DNA from: Prostheceraeus crozeri
Lineage: Eukaryota > Platyhelminthes > Polycladida > Euryleptidae
Direction of reading: 5' to 3'
Assembly (NCBI GenBank): GCA_907163375.1
Contig: CAJQUW010001797.1
Span: forward strand, 124,001 to 188,000
DNA: 64,000 nt
The translations under genes and the position numbers were made by a program. This document shows positions 1 through 11,835 of this stretch, piece by piece. Numbering within the stretch: the stretch's first letter is position 1; every line of letters starts with the position of its first letter. The notes beneath the pieces are model-generated. The model did no database searches, was not told where the DNA came from, and saw only the letters and a list, made by a program, of their open reading frames with translations.

Positions 1-1686
1 TTCGGAGGACATCAATTTCTTTCTCACACTCGTGCAGTGAGGTTGCTTTTGTGACCTAAAAAACATTAGTCGCTTGGTAACGAAGGTCGTCAAAGGAGAA
101 AGCGATGTGGTTCCCTCAACGATCAATGGAAACCATTTTTTTTCTTGTTGGGCGACGCGAATGCAGGCAGACGTCACTGGCACGATTGAACGCAACAGAA
201 CAACGAATCGATGGACAGTAGCGCGGCTGGACGACTATGCGACCTCAATGGAAATCGGCCTTTAGCCTGTTTCAGAACGCACAACATGCAGATTCTCTTC
301 AGCATCTTCTCTAATGTTGAGTCAGCATGTTGTGACTACAAAGATGGATTCGTCTGTCGCTGTTACCCTAGAGGTGACGTGATTCTCTATCTAAGCCATT
401 GTATGCAATGGTAGAGAGAGGTGGAGAGATATGTCTCCCTTTGGCTCAAGTGATTGGCCAAGCGCGCGCATTCCGTAAGGGAAGTTCTATTTGGGAGCAC
501 ACGAGCTACCGTTTTCACACTGAAGTTTGAACTTCTGCCAAGTGATCAGTACTTGTCTTTGACTCAATGTTTCTCCGTGATAAATTCGTCAATTGGAAAT
601 ATTATTCACATCGTTTAACTCCTCACGATCTATATCTATTTACTGTGAGCGTTCGGTGCGGTGTCAATGATCTAGCTCGTCAGAATTCAGACTTCAATTC
701 GCAAAACATTCAATGGAAAATAAATTTTCTTGCTAGTTCTAAGCGTGAGCTTCAGTACGAGCATTAAAAAATGTCATCTCTAGACCAAACAACGCAGAAA
801 AGTAATTTATATCTGTGGTCGTGACCATGATAGACGATCGTCGAGCACAAGCCCGAGTAGCCTATTTTGAAGCACTGTAGGAATACCCATTCCGTTGGTA
901 TCGTCCGTAATTTCAGGAAGATTAAGATTTTGTTTTGAAATTCATGGCCTCTGATTTCACGAGATTGATGGAATGCGTAGAGACTCGAGGGGTTTGGAGG
1001 CCCCATTCATGAATTCCTAATTGACTTGTTCAAGTGGTTGTCAACATACCAGGAATTTAATTTCAAGCTATAGAATCATGTTTAGTTAAAGCAGTGTCAT
1101 ACTTTGCAATCTTTTGACCGTCGCTAAGCTTCCTCAGTTGATGTATGAGATAATAAACTGCCTCCAGACATCAGAGTCATTGGCACGAAATTGGCTGGAC
1201 CAGGATTCGGTTTCCATTGTTTGTTGCGACAGTTAATCATGAGATTGTTCATTTTGTTAATATTGATCAATTGCTCACTGATGAGCCATTCATCAGGTAT
1301 TCCTGTTCAATATTTTAGCTGCGAACCCTTTCGGAAACTACAGGATTCATTACGATAAGTCATGGACTCTCAAAGAAAACATTCTCAAATCCATCAATAG
1401 TTGCAACGAAAACTTGGTCAACAGACTATGATTGATAATGAATGATGAAAATAAGGACAATTTTCCTCTTATTGTAATGTTTACATGAAACATCACGTGA
1501 AAAGTCTTTGCGTTGCGATTTTGCTTCGACTTGAACGGTTGCATCATCAACCAAGCAAGTAAAATAGAAAACTATGGCTTAATAGCGCTACATGTAGACC
1601 TATGACACTCTTCCAGTATTCAGTTGCCGGATATATTTGAATAACTGAATGGGTCATGTTTCTACAGTGAATATATTCAATTTTGT
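1..1686. other. No recognisable gene
   Basis: AT-rich sequence with only short chance frames on both strands. I see no domain, tRNA, simple repeat or terminal repeat that I can name. Confidence 0.5.
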
Positions 1687-1729
1687 GTTTTTGACTTGAC
1701 AATGAAAATGTTATACATGCCCCATATAT

Positions 1730-1961
1730 TTGGAGAATGTTGAGGATGCCCATAAGAAGAAAGCTGCCAAATATGAAGAACTTGCCGAAGGGATTCGGAA
1801 ACACAGGTGGAAATGTGAGCTCATGCCCTTTGAAGTGGGATGCTGCGGTTTCGTTGCTCCATCGGTGAGGAAATATCTTCCTAGAGCCGGTGTTCAAAGC
1901 GTAAAGATTACCATCAATAAGTTGAGTGCAAAGGCTGAAGAAGGTAGCAGCCTTCTTTGTG
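1730..1961 (+). pseudogene. C-terminal LINE polyprotein fragment
   Basis: About 77 residues are in frame: a charged helical KKKAAKYEEL segment, then a cysteine-bearing EVGCCGFV block and a helical end rich in lysine and glutamate. In intact relatives this part lies downstream of the reverse transcriptase and runs on a little further to a tryptophan-rich end. Here it stops at the insertion point of the 1966-3242 element. No start codon of its own is expected, so the upstream ATG at 1730 is just the first methionine in the fragment. The family match is from memory of the motif, not a search. Confidence 0.45.
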
Positions 1962-1965
1962 TTAA

Positions 1966-3242
1966 CCCTATTCGTACCAAGGGGGCGGAATCCGCCCCCC
2001 ACGCGCATTTTTGCTGTGGAAACTTTCATACCAAATGGATTGGATTGAGATTTCATGACTTTTAGTTTTTAGGCATTTTTCAACTTTCTGCGAAATTTCG
2101 TCAAACTTATGTCAGTGAAACAGCTAGATCTAGCCTAGTTTTCAAGAGATAGGTTCTAAGAATTCAGTTTTGTTTATGCTGTGCGCAAGTATAGATTGTA
2201 TTCTAGCAATAAAACGTATATCTTGAAGTCTCAGCTGCCTGTATACCATATACATTATGCTGCAAAGCAATATACAGTCTATGTCTAAAATCATTGGACA
2301 CCTGGAATCAAAGGCTATAGGCCTAGTGGAACCTAGTATCTAGTATTTTCTTCTAATTCGAACCACATATGTAGAAAACTGTCATACTTCTTCGATATCT
2401 TTTGATTCTAACTTGAATAAAGATTTTGCGATAGACACAGATCATATTTAACAAATGTTATCTACTTATACAGTATAGTAGGAGCTAGTTATCTAGTTTT
2501 ACCTAGTTTAGGCCAATGAACTGCATGATGATTATTTCTTTCTTGTGAAGAAATTATTCTACAAATTGTGAAACTACATGTACAGTAAATCTACGATATT
2601 TATCAGCCATTGTATAAGGTTCTAGCATTTTTCTTAAATAGAATTATACCGCAGGTAATTAGTAAGTAGTATGTATAGGCTTGTGTAATTATTTTATGAT
2701 GCAGAAATATAATATGTGCCATAATTTCATTATGCAACAATTTGAACAATGTTCTATGCATGTATCCGAACAATGTTAATTTCATAGCATATGAAGGAAC
2801 CAATTTGAAAAAGAAGAAATATTTCATGGCTTTTTGCCAAAAAATGATGCACGTACATGTACATAGTCATTTTAAATCGTTATCTATGGCACCAAAAATA
2901 TTTTATCATGCTAAACCAATATCACCATTCGAATTAGAATACCAAAATTGGGAAAACAGTATACTCTAAGGTTGATTTGCATGATTTATCAAAGGACAAA
3001 TTAAGAAAAAGTAAGAAAGATGAGAAAAAATAATGTTTGAATTTTAAAATGCTATTTGTAGTATCAAGACGAAAACATTATGCAAAATGAATACCACCAT
3101 TAGATTTAGAATATCCGAATTGTATAAAATTCAAAATATCAGGTCTCTTTGTTTGATAATTTAGGAATAACACTGGGGGGGGGGGGGCGGAATCCGCCCC
3201 CTTTGGTCTGAGCGTGCTTCAAATACTTTAGTATGAATAGGG
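1966..3242. mobile_element. TTAA-flanked piggyBac-like non-autonomous element
   Basis: The element begins CCCTATTCGTAC and ends with the inverse (GTATGAATAGGG), and is flanked by TTAA on both sides (1962-1965 and 3243-3246), which is the piggyBac hallmark. Just inside each end is a copy of the palindrome GGGGGCGGAATCCGCCCCC (about 1981-1999 and 3184-3202). The 1,277-bp interior is AT-rich and I see no transposase, so it would depend on a full-length relative. It sits inside a LINE tail and is therefore younger than that LINE. Confidence 0.75.
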
Positions 3243-3567
3243 TTAAGGACCTAGGCACAACGAACTGTTGCGGACCCACCATCCTGAGAGATACTGAGCT
3301 TAAGGGGTCGAAATCTCGGTGACAGGTGGCGCTCAGTTGATGACTCAGGTCTTTTTTGGGTGCAGCGGTTGCTGTTTCACATAACGATTTAGTGCTTTTG
3401 ACCTGACAAAGAAAATGCTATACATGCGGTAGATATTTGCAAGAACTGTTTCTTTCTAACTACTTGGTAGAAAACAGAAGATTTCAAATGAGTGAAAAAT
3501 GATTTATTTCATCAATTTAATATTCTTCACTTGTTAATGGTAGTGATAAAGTTTCACAAGGTAACAG

Positions 3568-3987
3568 TGCCACGCGTAACTCACGCGTAATTACGGAGCA
3601 CCCCAAACACCCGTGGTTAAAGGCAGTTTATACTTCTACGCGCGTACATACGCGCTGCAATAAGAGTCAGCGATCATGTGATCTGATTCTGTTAAAATAT
3701 GGGGAATGTTTACGGATACACGGGGGCGAGTGTTTATAGTTTACGCGTCGTCTACGGTTGTCCTCTTTGCCGCTGGAACCACGGATGAACTGCTTGGCAT
3801 GTTCTGTCTGCCCTGAGCATGACATCTATGTCGTATCACATTGTTTAGCCTCTGATACATGCAGACACATGAGACACATGAGACGCAAAGTCTACGTAGC
3901 AGGACTGCCGACAGATGTTGCAGTAATGTCACGCGTGACCTCGGATGTTTAGGGTCATGCGCGAATTACGCGTAATTGAGCGTGGCA
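3568..3987. mobile_element. 420-bp MITE with ACGCGTAATT-rich ends
   Basis: The left end TGCCACGCG with ACGCGTAATTACG just inside mirrors the right end GAATTACGCGTAATT followed by GCGTGGCA. The interior has further CpG-rich words (ACGCGCGTACATACGCG) that stand out from the AT-rich surroundings. No coding frame is convincing. The superfamily is not identifiable from these ends and I cannot fix the target duplication. Confidence 0.6.
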
Positions 3988-5261
3988 TGTCATCTAGTAT
4001 TCAATGCCATTAATTCGCAATAAGAGCAATTTAGACGTGAGCCCTTCTGGCTTACACTCGGAATTCATTCATTCCTTCTGGCGATATGCATCACAGGAAG
4101 TTTTGTGGATCGTGCTTCCGGTTCTGACGTCTTTCTCTGCGCATTTCTGCTTCAAACTGGAATGTGACAGTGGTCTGAATGTCCAGAAATCTCTGTACCA
4201 TTTTCATTGAGTTGGTGGCACCAAGCTATTGATAACATCATTGACTGTCTTATGTTTAGGCCTACCTGCTCACTTAAGACAACAAAACAACGCTGCAGTG
4301 ACATAATATCGTGCACTATACTGTTGAACATAGGTATGGTTTTGATCGAATGAATATCATGCAGTGTTTAACGATTGCCACTCCAGCCTCACGATTGAAA
4401 ATACAAGGCCTCCAATATTCCGAGCTGGGATCTGACAAACAGCTTTAAAACAGCTATCACGAATGGAACCGACCGGGACGGCGGCCGGCATCTCTGCAGA
4501 CATCCGGTTAAAACTTAGACCATCAGTCATCATTCAGTTTCCACATGGCACACATGAAATACAATGAATGTTCGCCTGCCGGTATTCCGCATAAGTAAGA
4601 GCTTCCAATTGTATGTATTTCGGCAACATACATCGAATGTCGTCCAGTACCTAATTTGTGAAATGACTTGCTTGCCAATCTAATGATTTATAAACCTATG
4701 TTTTAATTTACAATAATAACAGTGACAGCAATAACTGTAGCATTTTCAAAGTCAGTCACTGCCCAAAACAATCACACAGTGAGATGAACAATATGAACAC
4801 TGATTGAGTGCTGAAGTTACATCATCCGGCCGGATCATTGAGTATGCCGACCGGTTTTCAAATTTTATGGTCGGAGTCGGGTCGGTGCCATCCGTTGCAT
4901 AAATCGGCTCGGCTGGCGGCCGGTTCCAACCCTGATATCCATGCGCTGCTGGTGTGTCTATACAGCACATTAGCTTATATCAAGAGATGAACATTTTTGA
5001 GACGGAAAGGATTCATCCTGTAGGCCTGACCTCAGATATAAAGTCTCAGGGTCAATGATTCATTTCCTTCATATTGTGAGTCTGAAATGAGCATGCTGAT
5101 AAACCATTTCCTTGGGATTTTTGCCACCGGACAACAATTTTGAGATGAAAATCGGTCAGATATTCCTCAGACCTTCATTTCTCCTCTACTCCGGTCAGTC
5201 TTTGTTAGTGAACTTTAGCTGAATCTTCATTACTCCACATTGTTTACAAATATTGCAACCA
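3988..5261. other. No recognisable gene; GC-rich patches
   Basis: Two GC-rich patches with CCGGCCGG-type words (about 4465-4510 and 4825-4935) sit in AT-rich sequence and look like remnants of a palindromic repeat. No convincing coding frame or terminal repeat was found. Confidence 0.4.
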
Positions 5262-5779
5262 CAGAATTAGATTGTTTAATCGTATCACTTTCCTAGAAGT
5301 GAAAACTGATTCAAAACAATGGTACATCCAGGAACTTAATAAGTGGGCAAAAAGAAATTTTTAATACCTTACAGAGATAGGAAAAATAATCGTGCGTCGT
5401 TCGCGGATTGCTCTGAATTCCTTCAAAATACTCTGATCGCCACAACTCCTTCAGAGTCGAAGAATTCAGATAATTGCGCAAAAGCTATTTCGATTATGTT
5501 GGGCCCTGTGATCATTATCAAAAAAGATAGTAGGTGCACGAAAAAACGTTCACAAACTTCTCTGTAGAACTTGACATCGACTGTGTCTCCTTGCTGTGTG
5601 ATCCGGTTGATAACAGTCAATGAAACTTTGCACAATTTGGCGTGTTTAATGTTGAACTGGCTGCTCATTGTTCGATTGCTATGGTGTTATGTCAGCAGAT
5701 TGTGCCAATTCATTTACGTTACATGTTCCAATGTTTCCCTTCCAGTGAAACGGAAGAAGAGACGACCTGTCTAATTCTG
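5262..5779 (+). mobile_element. MITE family A, full copy 1
   Basis: A 518-bp unit with inverted ends CAGAATTAGA / TCTAATTCTG. The interior contains the words AAGTGGGCAAAAAGAAA, ACCTTACAGAGATAGGAAAAA and TGTGTGATCCGGTTGATAA, which recur at 17,226 (inverted), 26,457, 33,852 and 11,836 (inverted, partial), plus a short tail piece near 41,534. Short open frames within it are shared among copies only by descent. The superfamily is unknown. Confidence 0.75.
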
Positions 5780-7681
5780 CGATTGCAACAGTACTTTTGC
5801 TGACGCATCTGAATGTTTTGAAGTTGAAATGTTTTGTTGACTTGATTCATTCGCTGGCATGGAAAAACAAATCATGAAATCAATTTGAATGCTTGAAATC
5901 AACTTCTGTCAACAACCATGCGCTGTAGAATGATTGAAATGACGAGCGTAAATTTAAATAAATTCCAAAGTCAGGCAGAGTTAAAACCGGTAGCTAATTT
6001 AACGCATCAAAACATATCTCATCCAACTTAAATCCTGATTCAATATTCGCAGCAGTTCCATCGCAATTTTCTCACAGTATAAGTAACTTAAATTGAAATC
6101 GACAATTCTCTCATTGCCTCGTATATTGAAATTCACGAATTATTGAAATAGTTGTGAAATCAGAAAAGTGTGGCAAAGGATTGATGGGAAAATGTCACAC
6201 TTTCCTCTGTGCTTTTGTACTTAAATCCATTTGATGCGAAGTTTTATTCCTTTGTTTACATTTATTCAGTGCTACTGTCTTCATGTTTCTTACGAGATAT
6301 AAGAAAATGTACATCCTTTTCCACTTGACGTAATGATTCAGTTTCTGATTGTTTTCTTTTCCTTCCTGATCAGAATTTTTCTTATTGAAGTTGTATAACC
6401 GCATAATGTATTTTATGTCATGTTTGATAAAGATTGATAATGTAGGGCCCACCTTGGGTTTCTTTATGCATGTTTCTCTTCTGCGCTTCCTGCAATGTAT
6501 TTGGAAACTTATTAACATAAATAAGGACTGGAGCCTTTATAGCTGAACAACTAGCTCCTATCAAAAATCGCTAGCCTCAAAAGACTCCTGGAAGTAGTCA
6601 CTTAGAATGCAATGAAACCTATTGGTACATATAAATTGCATCGGTGAACACATTTAGACTATCAGATTTGCTCTAAACTTGATTTCTGATGAAGTAATTT
6701 CAGATAGCTAATAAGGTCAAGCCGATCATTATCAGAATCTTTACTTAAAAGTAGGCGGCAGTAGTATATGATTACGAAGGCGATTAATAATGAATATCCA
6801 AAGTGCAGTGTAGTTTTTAATCTGTCGGGTTTCAGTTCTGCTAAATTTATCCGCTCATTGCATCAACCATCTATCTGCCGATGTTTTTGTACTTTCGTTT
6901 ACTAAGTACATGCACTACTATCATCAATGCTCTTCTAATTTAAAGCTTGATATCTAAATTATGACTTTTGAAAATATTTTCAAAAAACTCTTTCTTATAT
7001 CCTTCACTTGATCCCTGGCAATAATAAGAATGCATTACTCTATGCAAAAAGATCAATTCTAGAGATGGAAAGAAATTGATGCCTGGCCAGAATTCTGCTG
7101 CAATGGAGCTACATTAACAAATTTATTGTTTTCAATTTTGTTGTCATTCACAAGTCATTCAAATTTTCATTCTTTCATCATTTGGAGCTTCTAAATTGTC
7201 GGTTAATTCTGTCAAAGGATCGCATTCACTGTATTGCCGAAACCACGGAGAATTCCGTATTGACAACATAGCGTGCTTTTATTACTTGCACTACTGCTGC
7301 TGGAATATGCGCACCCGAAATAGTTTCCTGCAAATAGTTAGCGCCGTAAAGGATTCCTAATTTTGTACTGCCTTCATAATTTCTCCAAAAAATGCATGAC
7401 TCACATTTGGCACCAGATATCAACAAGAGTTCATTTAATGATGTCGAAACTGGGATTACATTGGCGATTTAATTAATTCTGAGTTGCTGCTCCACCTAAA
7501 CATGCTCACTCTATACACATGACCACAGCGCGTTCGACAAGAATTACACTGCAGTCCATCAGCGTTCCTTTCATTACATCCGACTTCACCTGGTACTGAA
7601 TTTTTGAAATTTTTTGCAGATGTCGGATGTTCATTCAGCACTAAAATTCGAATAAATAATTGAGAAATGAAATGTCAAAAA

Positions 7682-7684
<3 letters not shown>
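5780..7684. other. No recognisable gene
   Basis: AT-rich sequence. The longest frame (107 codons, minus strand, 6195-6518) is lysine-rich with no domain I know. No terminal repeats were found. Confidence 0.45.

Positions 7685-7730
<46 letters not shown>
7685..7730. repeat. (TA)n microsatellite
   Basis: A pure TA run of about 46 bp that directly abuts the left end of the Penelope-like composite element. Confidence 0.95.
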
Positions 7731-7732
<2 letters not shown>

Positions 7733-8339
7733 AAAGAAAAGTAAGACTAGACCAATTAATAAATTTTTTATTAGACGATATTTCGTGTGGCACTTGATCA
7801 CATCTAAAATTCGTCTGAACAAGTTCTCTGAAAATAATATTCAAATACATAGATCGAAGAATTAACACTATGACAGGATGAAATACCTATACAATTAGCG
7901 AAAAAAATTACTATGAAAAAATGTCTGGGTTATATGGTCTAGATGAATGAAGGGCCTATAGAAAAAGTCAATTATGTACAATGTTAATATCAGGTTTGCG
8001 AGATTCAATAAAAACTTTTCAGCTGCCTTTCTTTCACAAACATTCTTAAACCTTTCTTGCATTATGTCACATTCAATATCTTCACTTGTTGGCTTTATTT
8101 TATGCTTTGACTTAAAATGTTGGTAAATCATGCTTTGTTTTTGGTTGAGATGTTCTAAAACTTACTTGCGTAATGTGCATCGACTTTCACCAATGTAGAA
8201 CATATTACAATGAGTGCAAGTGATCTTATATACCAAGTTCTTGTGGTTGCACATACCCCTGTTTCCACATAAGCAATGATTTTCATGATCCAATAGTCTT
8301 GGCAGTTACCTCTGACATAATCTTCTATGACAACAAATT

Positions 8340-8873
8340 TTTCAAGCAGTGTTTGGATTACCAATGGGTAATAATCTCAGTCCCATTCTAGCTATCATCT
8401 ATATGAACTTCGTAGAGTCCAAATTGCTGGACAATCATCAAGCAGATATTCTCTTATGGAAAAGGTACATAGATGACATATTTGTGTTTTCTACCTCTCC
8501 ATTGGATGACATTTTACCTGAAGCGAATGCCACTAACCATCATATTTCTTTCACTCTTGAACTGTCTACCAATTCGAATCTTCCGTTTCTGGATGCATGT
8601 GCAAATGTTGAAGACAATGTTGTAAAAACATCTTTCTATTCAAAGCAATTGCATAGTGGTCATTTACTTCCTTGGGACAGCCATGTTCCACTCAGAAGAA
8701 AGATCAATCTATTGAAGACAGAATGCATGAGAATACACAGAAACTGTTCTTCCAGCAAAGAAATAAGTGAAGGCATTAGATTGAAGATTCGCTTCGCCAA
8801 CAACGGTTATCCATATCATTTCATCAACAAGTATCTACGCTATAATAACCATAATAACCTACTAATGCTTTGA
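8340..8873 (+). pseudogene. PLE reverse transcriptase, C-terminal part
   Basis: The frame carries the PLE RT block GLPMGNNLSPILA (RT motif 4 region), the catalytic box WKRYIDDIFVF with the YIDD aspartates, and then the NSNLPFLDACANV block. The fingers and the first catalytic aspartate are absent because the element is truncated at its 5' side. The frame runs into an asparagine-rich linker (to 9052) in another frame, so the RT-nuclease protein is broken. In a whole PLE this enzyme copies the element RNA at a nick made by its own GIY-YIG domain. Confidence 0.85.
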
Positions 8874-9048
8874 ACAACAACATTACCAACAATAATGTGC
8901 AAAACAAACCAACAATATATATTCGAATGGCTTTCATTAATGAAATCCAGGCACGAAAAATCAAAATCGAATTACAGAAAATCGAAAAGGTCAGAGTCAT
9001 ACCAACTTTTATTGGCTCACCTCCACCATCAGTTCTTTTGAGAAAAAA

Positions 9049-9381
9049 GTGACTGTTCCTTGCTGTAATATTTGCTTATGTGGAAACAGGGGTATGTGCA
9101 ACCACAAGAACTTGGTATATAAGATCACTTGCACTCATTGTAATATGTTCTACATCGGTGAAAGTCGATGCACATCACGCAAGCGGGTTTTAGACCATCT
9201 CAACCAAAAAGAAAGCATGATTTGCCAACATTTTAAGTCAAAGCATAAAATAAAACCAACAAGTGAAGATATTGAATGTGATATAATGCAAGAAAGGTTT
9301 AAAAATGTTTGTGAAAGAAAGGCAGCTGAAAAGTTTTTTATTGAATCTCGCAAACCTGATATTAACATTGTACATAATTGA
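9049..9381 (+). pseudogene. PLE GIY-YIG endonuclease domain
   Basis: The fragment has a cysteine-rich lead (CCNICLCGNRGMCNHK) followed by LVYKITCTHC and FYIGESRCTSRKR, the two halves of a GIY-YIG nuclease core with a Cys-x2-Cys pair between them, then a histidine-containing helix and the ERKAAEKFF end. It is the nuclease of the PLE, needed to nick target DNA. A second, inverted copy of the same domain lies on the minus strand at about 7985-8275. Confidence 0.85.
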
Positions 9382-9634
9382 CTTTTTCTATAGGCCCTTC
9401 ATCCATCTAGACCATATAACCCAGACATTTTTTCATAGCAAATTTTTTCAGAGTAATTTTTTCCGCTAATTGTATAGGTATTTCATCCTGCCATAGTGTT
9501 AATTCTTCGATCTATGTATTTGAATATTATTTTCAGAGAACTTGTTCAGACGAATTTTAGATGTGATCAAGTGCCACACGAAATATCGTCTAATAAAAAA
9601 TTTATTAATTGGTCTAGTCTTACTTTTCTTTTGT

Positions 9635-9990
9635 AAATTTAACTTAATGTTTATGCTATAAAATCACACAGACAGATACATGAGCAAATGCTAGCTGCAT
9701 GAGTTGATACCGGTGTTGCAACAGCTCCAACCAGATAAATTTGGGGAAGTTAGCCGTCAAAGATTGTGCTTATCGCTCTCAGTCTGCTGACAATCTTTCC
9801 TGCATCATCTTATTCAATGTCATTCACTGAAAAATACTTTTGATTGCAAAATGTAACAGCTTGAGCAGCACTGTAATATTATTTGTTTTTAGAAGTTTCT
9901 AAGTGCTTTGCGTAGCTCTTCTATTTACAGTAGCCGAAACATAGTGTTTGCATACATATATTCAGCACTATACTGCCTGACATAAAAAAT
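9635..9990. other. No recognisable gene
   Basis: AT-rich spacer between the PLE and a Tc1-like fragment. No motif noted. Confidence 0.4.
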
Positions 9991-9994
9991 GCTC

Positions 9995-10468
9995 CACGAC
10001 AGATGTTGCTCACACCATTCCACACGCTTTCGCTTGTGTTCGAGACCTGCGGAGAAAACAATTGGCAGTGAAACAATGTCATTGTGTGAAATTCTCGCAT
10101 TACTTACTTAGAGGAATTCTTACAGCAGGTCGGTGTGACCTCAGGTCCGCTTCTGCTAGACGGCGATATGCTGTTCGTATACTGCATGCAATTCCTACTA
10201 CAGCTTTCCAGCTGATGGCCAGTCGAGGAACACTCCTAAAGCGATTGCGCTTTGCTGAGATAACCAACTTCCTATCGGTAGCATTGTTTGTCAATCTCGG
10301 TGTCCCTGATCCTTTCCTTCTTTTAACATCTCCATCATTGTTCCATCGACTCCACCACCTGCTCACAGTGGAGTGTGACACACCCAACTTCCGTCCAACA
10401 AACCTACAACTCTTTCCAGATCGTAGCATTCCAACAGCCAATCCTTTTACAAACTCTGATTGCGACAT
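9995..10468 (-). pseudogene. Tc1-like transposase N-terminal half with an intron-like gap
   Basis: From 10468 downwards the frame gives a Tc1-type paired helix-turn-helix region: FVKGLAVGMLRSGKS, then LGVSHSTVSRWWSRW, a GSGTPRLT hinge (the GRPR-like AT-hook between the two HTH units) and RLAEADLRSHRPAVRIPLS. A GTAAGT donor (10107) and a TTTTCTCCGCAG acceptor (ending 10047) bound a 61-bp gap, after which the expected continuation LEHKRKRVEWCEQHLSW follows in phase. Similarity then stops near 10,000, before the catalytic aspartates, so this copy lacks the DDE core. It bound transposon ends in its intact form and is now a fragment. Confidence 0.75.
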
Positions 10469-11835
10469 TTTTGCTTCAAAATTCAGTTAGAAAGAATTGC
10501 TTGATAATGATAAAAGGTCGAATTTGAAATGCATCAGCTATGCCAAAGATATCGACAATGGACAGCTGCTTTATATTAGCATGACAAATTTGATGCATAG
10601 ACATCCTGGTCAATGCAGTATGAAATAAAAGTCGTCCACTTCCATTGAGATTTTCTTTATCAAGTGGATCGTTTTTAGTGTCATAGAGTGTATTTTCAAA
10701 AGCAGTTCTGGCTACAAGAAACCATTAAATAGCTGTATTACTGCATCACGCAACAATATGCGAATTATCAGGAATGTGTTTATGATCCATTGAGTATGCA
10801 GTATATTTTACATCTGGTATTTTTATTATCTGCATTGTGCGGAACGATGCCTCCATTATAATGCTGATTAATTGAGCAGGGAGGTCCACGAATTAGTTTT
10901 AGCGGAAAATTCAAAACGTTTCGGGTTCCTAGTTAGCAGATTACTGTCATTTCTACTCAAAAGGAAAGCAAAGAGAAGGAAGTAGAAATTAGGTATAGCT
11001 GTAAATTGTCGAATACAATCATATAAACTAACTTTAATCAAACCGAAACTATATTTGAATTTGACATGAAACTTAAAGCCTAATGCTAAGCTACACTGCA
11101 AACTGTACATCGTTAACAACAGCTAGAATAACCGCTTAGCTTCACAGAAAATATCCGTAAATATCTGTTAAAATGATGACGTCACAACGTGATGAGTGAT
11201 GACGTAACAGTTAAAATCCGTTCATATCAGATACAAAAGCATCTGTTTTTGCGGATATTTACAGCTAGACTACTCACGGTTTACAGTTTACAGTGTAGTT
11301 CGAAGATCACAGGGTCCTGTCATACTTTCAGGATGTCATTATTTTTATAATTTCCTGGTAATTCACATCCAAATATCTCGCAAAAATCATCGGAATCTTG
11401 AATTGCTGGATAACAAAGGACAGATTTGGGTGACCAATTCTGCCAATTATTGAGGAAAATCAGACAAATGTCCGCACGGGAGATAATAGTAACTCCCACA
11501 GATTTAGATTCATCTGACTGCGCTTCGGTCTCCTATAAAGGAAGAATTATATCTAACCTTAATATCGAAATGGCACATGACAGCATTACTCGTAGACAAC
11601 TTGCTCCTTCTCGAATGGATAATTCGTGTATCGCTTGCTATTGGAAATGGCAAACAATAAGCTGTCAGCAGGGGACACCAGAGGCAGTGAGGGATGCGTG
11701 CGTGCTTTGATATCACTTCGCGCACACCAAAACACACATCGATGTGTGGCTTCGATGCAGTGTATGCACTATGCATGTACACTGTACAGTGAGCAATGCC
11801 GAGGAGAGGATGTGAAAACATCAAGTTAACTAATT
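10469..11835. other. No recognisable gene
   Basis: AT-rich, with short chance frames. Around 11,130-11,290 are near-palindromic words (AAAATATCCGTAAATAT and GCGGATATTTAC) and repeated TGATGACGT, suggesting a small decayed MITE that I cannot delimit. Confidence 0.4.

Larger units (their letters stand above)
1687..3427 (+). mobile_element. LINE 3' tail fragment, split by a later insertion
   Basis: The reading frame at 1730-1961 has the pattern of the segment that ends many invertebrate LINE polyproteins after the RT: an HKKKAAKYEELAEG run, then EVGCCGFVAPSV and a final AEEGSSLL. The frame is broken at 1962 by a TTAA-flanked element. The likely 3' remainder resumes at 3247-3391 and is GC-richer than its surroundings. 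The whole is bracketed by an imperfect direct repeat of about 35 bp (1687-1720 and 3392-3427, both with TTTTGAC.TGACAA.GAAAATG), which could be an old target-site duplication. The RT itself is not present. The clade is not certain. Confidence 0.5.
7731..9634 (+). mobile_element. Penelope-like element with inverted partial copy
   Basis: The plus-strand part (about 8330-9634) is a 5'-truncated PLE carrying the end of the reverse transcriptase, a linker, a GIY-YIG nuclease and a 3' UTR. The left part (7731 to about 8275) is an inverted copy of the last ~565 bp (9068-9634): same nuclease codons, same 3' UTR, and mirrored ends CAAAAGAAAAGTAAGAC and GTCTTACTTTTCTTTTG. The two copies differ by scattered point changes and small indels, so the arrangement is not new. 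Inverted or tandem partial copies are a known feature of PLE insertions. A (TA)n run adjoins the left end. Confidence 0.85.

Noticed and set aside
7631-7868. Ile-Tyr repeat proteins on the minus strand
   Set aside because: Products of the (TA)n microsatellite.
10062-10490. 142-codon plus-strand frame
   Set aside because: Antisense shadow of the Tc1-like transposase fragment.
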